This document shows positions 25,360-28,948 of a DNA stretch of 28,948 nt, one piece after another. Origin of the DNA: Humisphaera sp. (GTDB lineage: Bacteria > Planctomycetota > Phycisphaerae > Tepidisphaerales > Tepidisphaeraceae); the NCBI GenBank assembly GCA_025351525.1, contig JANXVV010000298.1:1-28948 (forward strand). The letters are read 5' to 3'. Numbering within the stretch: the stretch's first letter is position 1; each line of letters begins with the position of its first letter. A model generated the notes under the pieces. It was given only the letters and a program-made list of their open reading frames with translations, ran no database searches and had not been told where the DNA came from. Both the position numbers and the translations under genes were made by a program.

Positions 25360-25869
25360 GTGTTCCGATTTCCGCGAAATCGATGGCAGGGTGTGGACGC
25401 AAACCGTCATCCCCCATCGTTTGCCGCCTTCACGTTGGTCGAACTGGTGCTCGTGATGGTCATCATCGGGACGGTCGGCGCGATCGCGTTGCCGCGCTAC
25501 GCCCAGGCGATCTGCCATTATCGGCTCAGCAGCGCGCTCAACCGGATGGTCGCCGACATTGATGCCACCCGTTCGCTGGCGATGGCAACGAACCAGAAAC
25601 AGACGATCACCTTCAATGCCGCCGCCAATACTTACGCGATCACCGGATTGGCCTCGCTGGATAACAAATCGCCATCCTACATTGTCGATCTGAATGTAGA
25701 GCCGTACAAGTCGGATTTGACGGCTGTAAGTTTCGGTTTGTTTCAGCAGACCCTTTCCTTCGATGCGTACGGATCGCCGGACAATGCGGGTTCGATCGCT
25801 CTCGCATGCGGAGGTGTTACGAGATGGGTGTCAGTGGATGGCAACACCGGAAAGGCGTCGCTGCCATGA
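25360..25869 (+). CDS. GspH-like minor pseudopilin
   Basis: A 169-residue protein with a GTG start and AAGAAGGAG spaced 6-7 bases before it. The leader ends Ala23 and is followed by FTLVELVLVMVIIGTVGAIA (Phe24, Glu28), the class III signal of type II secretion and type IV pili; Ala instead of Gly at -1 is tolerated but less usual. The remainder is a beta-rich GspH-type head. It is the first gene of a four-gene operon, and its stop overlaps the next start (ATGA). It probably helps form the tip of a pseudopilus in the cell envelope. No GspE, GspF or GspD gene is present in the window, so the parent machine is unknown. Confidence 0.88.
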   Translation: MFRFPRNRWQGVDANRHPPSFAAFTLVELVLVMVIIGTVGAIALPRYAQAICHYRLSSALNRMVADIDATRSLAMATNQKQTITFNAAANTYAITGLASLDNKSPSYIVDLNVEPYKSDLTAVSFGLFQQTLSFDAYGSPDNAGSIALACGGVTRWVSVDGNTGKASLP

Positions 25870-26882
25870 CATGCAACAACGGCTCCTACCGCAGTCGCAA
25901 CCAATCCCGCCATTTCGGGACATCGGGCTTCACGCTGGTCGAGATGATGATCAGCCTCTCAATCGTCTCGGTGATCGTGCTGGCGTGTGGGTCCGTGGTC
26001 GCTCTGGCGGGAAAGTCAATCTCTTCGACGGCGACAAACGGGGCATCGTCAGGATCCTCACTTACCGCCGTCTCAACCACGCAGGTGGCGGCCATTCGCA
26101 GCGCTATGGACCTAGTGACGGCGGAACTGAAAACCGCGCTCAACATCAATTCACAGACCCCGACTAGCATCTCGTTCACCGTTCCCGGCCGCGGCGCCAA
26201 TACCGGAACGGAAACCATCACCTATTCCTGGGCCGGGGCCGGTCAACCGCTGATGCGAAAGTACAACAGCGCCCCGGCCGCCTCAGTGGCCGACGGGATC
26301 CGGAACTTCAATCTGAATGTTCTCAATCGAACGACCGGGCAGCTCCCGCCGGTGGAAAGTGCCGAGCAGTTGCTCGCGTCGTATACGGGAGCGACGAACG
26401 GCACGACCAATCTGTCCACCACCTCCTGGGAGAGCCAGTACTTCAATCCGTCGGCGGTCATGCCGGGCAACGCCATCTCCTGGAAAATTACCCGCGTCCA
26501 GGTCCTGCTCAAACGTAGGTTGGCCGGATCCACCGGAACCGTCACCGCACAGATTCGCGCCGTTGACGCGGCCAAGAAACCAACCGGGGCCACCCTGACC
26601 AGCGCGAATGTGAATGTCACCACCATTCCAACGGTGAATACCTGGGTGGATATTCCGCTCACTCCGTTGGCCAACCTGGCCCCCGCCACGGGGATGACGT
26701 TGGTGGTGACCTCGTCAACGGGAACGTCGAACGCGATCGTCTACGGGTATGCGGGAATTTCACCGGTGCCGACCACCACCTCGGAATGCTACACCACCGA
26801 CGGCAGCAGCACATGGACCACGCCCTCCGGGGCGGCGGTTGTCGATTTTCGGGCGTACGGAACCATCACGACGCAACCGTAA
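25866..26882 (+). CDS. GspJ/PilW-like pseudopilin with a C-terminal choice-of-anchor-like beta domain
   Basis: A 338-residue protein from the ATG that overlaps the previous TGA (ATGA), which implies translational coupling; an earlier ATG at 25806 lies inside the preceding gene. The signal is FGTSGFTLVEMMISLSIVSV, with Gly21/Phe22 and Glu26. Residues about 28-190 resemble a GspJ/PilW head. From about 192 to 308 is a second beta-rich part: NAISWKITRVQVLLKRR, GTVTAQIRAVDAAKKPTGAT, NTWVDIPLTPLANLAPATGM and LVVTSSTG. It looks like the bacterial choice-of-anchor / carbohydrate-binding-like sandwich found in exported proteins. Such a fusion would give the pseudopilus tip a binding module. Stop is 23 bp before the next gene. 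Confidence 0.85.
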   Translation: MTCNNGSYRSRNQSRHFGTSGFTLVEMMISLSIVSVIVLACGSVVALAGKSISSTATNGASSGSSLTAVSTTQVAAIRSAMDLVTAELKTALNINSQTPTSISFTVPGRGANTGTETITYSWAGAGQPLMRKYNSAPAASVADGIRNFNLNVLNRTTGQLPPVESAEQLLASYTGATNGTTNLSTTSWESQYFNPSAVMPGNAISWKITRVQVLLKRRLAGSTGTVTAQIRAVDAAKKPTGATLTSANVNVTTIPTVNTWVDIPLTPLANLAPATGMTLVVTSSTGTSNAIVYGYAGISPVPTTTSECYTTDGSSTWTTPSGAAVVDFRAYGTITTQP

Positions 26883-26905
26883 TTGTTGGAAAAGTGGTTT
26901 ATTCT

Positions 26906-27490
26906 ATGAATCATCGCCGCGCCTTCACACTGGTGGAATCCATCGTCTCGATCGCCGTCGTCGGGCTACTACTCGCACCGGCGGTGCAGACCATCAGCGC
27001 AGTCGCCCACACACGCGGCGCATCGACGGCTCGGCGGCAGGGGGCCGCGCTGGCCAAGGAACTGCTCACCGAAATCATGCAGTGTAACTACGTCGCGCCC
27101 GCCGGAATCACCGACGGCACCACCCGGCTGACCTGGGTGGTCATCGGCGATTTCAACGGCCTGTCCGAAAACCCTCCCACCGCGCGCGATGGAACCGCAC
27201 TAACCGGCTGGACCGGTTGGCGGCGATCGGTGCTGGTGGAACGAGTCGACCCGGCAAGCCCCGGTGGTGCCGCCGTCGTCACGGATCTGGGAATGAATCG
27301 CATCACCGTCACCGTCGCCAGCCCTGCCGGCGCGGTGTCCAAACTCGTGGGGCTACGGGCGGCCCAAGGGTCGACGGATCGCCAATCCCCCGCACAGATC
27401 ACGTTCCCCAGTTGGATCGACATCACCCTCGACGGGGGTGGCACGGCCAAGGCAATGTCGGGAGTCAACTTTGTCAACCAAGTGCCTTAA
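26906..27490 (+). CDS. GspI/PilV-like minor pseudopilin
   Basis: A 194-residue protein starting MNHRRAFTLVESIVSIAVVG: a five-residue basic leader before Ala6, then Phe7 and Glu11. The start is taken at ATG 26906 because the pilin leader follows directly. The remainder is a short beta-rich domain with the weak conservation usual of GspI/PilV/MshD-type proteins. It is third in the operon. The stop TAA directly precedes a possible ATG of the next gene. Confidence 0.85.
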   Translation: MNHRRAFTLVESIVSIAVVGLLLAPAVQTISAVAHTRGASTARRQGAALAKELLTEIMQCNYVAPAGITDGTTRLTWVVIGDFNGLSENPPTARDGTALTGWTGWRRSVLVERVDPASPGGAAVVTDLGMNRITVTVASPAGAVSKLVGLRAAQGSTDRQSPAQITFPSWIDITLDGGGTAKAMSGVNFVNQVP

Positions 27491-27505
27491 ATGATCGAAG
27501 GAGCC

Positions 27506-28840
27506 ATGTTCTCAACTCATTCCAAAACACGAAAGTCCCACCGCCGCGGCGCGGTTTACGTCTTGGTGCTGGGCATGGGGATGCTGGTCTCCGTGATGGT
27601 CATGGGGGTCTTGATCAACAACCGTGTTCAGATGCGCGGCACGGCCCGGTCGAGCGATTCACTTTCCGCCGAGGCCCTTGCGGAGTCGGCGGTCGATTAT
27701 GCGATCGCCACCCTGAATGCCAACGCCGGTTGGCGGACCGCCTACGTCAACAATGTCGAGTCTCCCACCGTTGCCCTGGGAGGCGGGATAATCTCCTTCA
27801 AGATCATCGACGAAGTCTCCGGCAACCTGACCACCACCTCCACCAATCCCGTGCGGATCTACGGCATCGGTCGATACGGCGCAGCCACGCGGGTCTACAG
27901 TGTGCTGGCGGAGGGGAAGAACGCACTGACCTGTCTCAATGTCGCACTGATGGTGGGTGGGAAGATTGCGGAAACGAACTCCTCAAACCTACAGGCTTCC
28001 GGCTACACTCTGGCGACCAACAGTACATTCACCGGAAACACTTCCGGCGGCGGTTCGACGGTCAATGCCAATGTGGAGGCCGTGGCTACGATCACCCCGA
28101 ACAGTGCGACCATCAGCGGCACCTCTACCACCGGGGTTGCGGCACGCATCATGCCCGCGCCGACGGTGATCGATACCTACGTGAGCATGGGTACGCCGAT
28201 CAATTTCAGCTCCATTCCCGGTGGCACGATCCGCAACGTCGTCATCAGTCCGGCGTCAAATCCCTACTCATCGACCGCTGTCAACGCCAAAGGCATCTAC
28301 GTCATCGACTGCGCCGGCGGCAATCTGGTTATCACCCGCTGCCGTATCGTCGGAACGCTGGTGATCCTGAATCCCGGAAGCGGTTCCAGCATCGGTACCG
28401 GCGCGGGTGCATCGGACCAGATCAATTGGGCACCGGCCATGTCGAACTACCCTTGTCTCCTGGTAAAGGGGAATATGACCCTCGCCTGGTCGGATGGATC
28501 CGGATCGACAATGAATGAATGGGATCTGGTGGGCGGCATCTGCAACTTCAACCCCCCGGGCACACCCTACCCCTATCCTTCCGGCACCAGCGATTTCTTG
28601 GTTTTCGATACCTATCCATCAGTCATCGTCGGGCTGGTCTACGTATCCGGGAACGTGACCGGAAACCAAAACTATCCGGCAATTGACGAGCTGATCGTCG
28701 GCGGCACCTATGACCCGGTTCGAGACTCCGTCACCCTCAGCTACAGAGGCAACTACCTTGCCAGCCCACCCCCCGGGTTTCGCGGCGGCGGATCTCTGAT
28801 CACTGTCCCCGCCAGTTGGCGATGGCAACCGGTTCCTTAA
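27506..28840 (+). CDS. GspK/PilX-like pseudopilin-family protein
   Basis: A 444-residue protein from ATG 27506, which is preceded by AAGGAGCC (close spacing). The ATG at 27491, directly after the previous stop, would add five residues but has no ribosome-binding site. The N-terminus has SHRRGAVYVLVLGMGMLVSV, a pilin-type hydrophobic helix without the +5 Glu, as in GspK and PilX. A helical segment with SDSLSAEALAESAVDYAIA follows, typical of PilX/GspK, and then a long beta-rich Gly/Ser/Thr region (about 120-440). A minor pilin at the tip of the pseudopilus is the likely role. Last of the four genes; a palindromic repeat follows. Confidence 0.83.
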   Translation: MFSTHSKTRKSHRRGAVYVLVLGMGMLVSVMVMGVLINNRVQMRGTARSSDSLSAEALAESAVDYAIATLNANAGWRTAYVNNVESPTVALGGGIISFKIIDEVSGNLTTTSTNPVRIYGIGRYGAATRVYSVLAEGKNALTCLNVALMVGGKIAETNSSNLQASGYTLATNSTFTGNTSGGGSTVNANVEAVATITPNSATISGTSTTGVAARIMPAPTVIDTYVSMGTPINFSSIPGGTIRNVVISPASNPYSSTAVNAKGIYVIDCAGGNLVITRCRIVGTLVILNPGSGSSIGTGAGASDQINWAPAMSNYPCLLVKGNMTLAWSDGSGSTMNEWDLVGGICNFNPPGTPYPYPSGTSDFLVFDTYPSVIVGLVYVSGNVTGNQNYPAIDELIVGGTYDPVRDSVTLSYRGNYLASPPPGFRGGGSLITVPASWRWQPVP

Positions 28841-28895
28841 GGAAATGATGGAAATATCTTCCCGGTTTTCAACGGTGCGGGGTGCCACAGGTCGC

Positions 28896-28948
28896 GGTAC
28901 TCCGAGACCTGTGTCTTTCGGCCAGGCCGGCACAGGTCTCGGAGTACC
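28896..28948. repeat. Palindromic repeat pair at window end
   Basis: GGTACTCCGAGACCTGTG (28896-28913) and its exact inverse CACAGGTCTCGGAGTACC (28931-28948) are separated by 17 bases. A further CACAGGTC at 28886-28893 pairs with GACCTGTG in the left arm. The element is cut by the window end. It is probably another REP/REPIN-type family, and could also act as a transcription-end structure for the pseudopilin operon. Confidence 0.75.

Overview
The window looks like a piece of a GC-rich (roughly 60%) planctomycete chromosome, most likely of the Phycisphaerae / Tepidisphaeraceae (Humisphaera-like) type. This is inferred from protein style, not from a marker gene. The clues are giant secreted repeat proteins with a LEPR-XLL-like N-terminus (LESRMLL, EPRLML), a PEP-CTERM protein with a dockerin-like doublet, prepilin-like proteins with the planctomycete-typical FTLVELLVVIGIIALLISIL segment, and many short palindromic dispersed repeats between genes.

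Layout, left to right. (1) 1-2343, minus strand: 5' part of a large secreted protein with Fn3-like and PKD/Ig-like (INWGDG) domains; it runs off the window. Its start lies beside a run of eight G that may split the true N-terminus into two frames, and a 10-bp tandem repeat lies upstream. (2) 2798-3578: a small membrane protein with a SHOCT-like segment, divergent from xseB (exonuclease VII small subunit). (3) 3601-5511, minus: the remains of a large two-module SF1 helicase. Conserved motifs are still in order, but it is broken by frameshifts, a nonsense codon and several apparent internal deletions. It abuts a tRNA-Leu(TAA) gene. (4) 5707-6779, minus: a secreted SGNH/GDSL hydrolase and a small basic protein. 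(5) 7026-8579, plus: a small membrane-anchored CPDC protein and a large prepilin-like protein. (6) 8925-12143: a 1072-aa PEP-CTERM protein. (7) 12710-22879: a 3389-aa surface or secreted protein built from two seven-bladed FG-GAP/VCBS propellers and 26 PKD/Ig-like domains, closed by a good terminator. (8) 22997-24130: a MITE-like palindromic element, a ROK-family protein that has lost its zinc cysteines, and a REPIN-like inverted pair. (9) 24145-25164, minus: a lipoprotein N-acetylmuramoyl-L-alanine amidase. (10) 25360-28840, plus: a tight four-gene minor-pseudopilin operon (GspH-, GspJ-, GspI- and GspK/PilX-like), followed by another palindromic repeat.

Taken together this is an envelope and secretion neighbourhood: adhesin-like giant proteins, a pseudopilus tip set, a cell-wall amidase and a secreted esterase. 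I see no clear sign of a CRISPR array, prophage, intact transposase or defence island. The least ordinary items are the poly-G split at the start of the first giant protein, the deletion-riddled helicase next to tRNA-Leu, the higher-order three-domain repeats in the giant propeller protein, and the dense set of different palindromic intergenic repeats.
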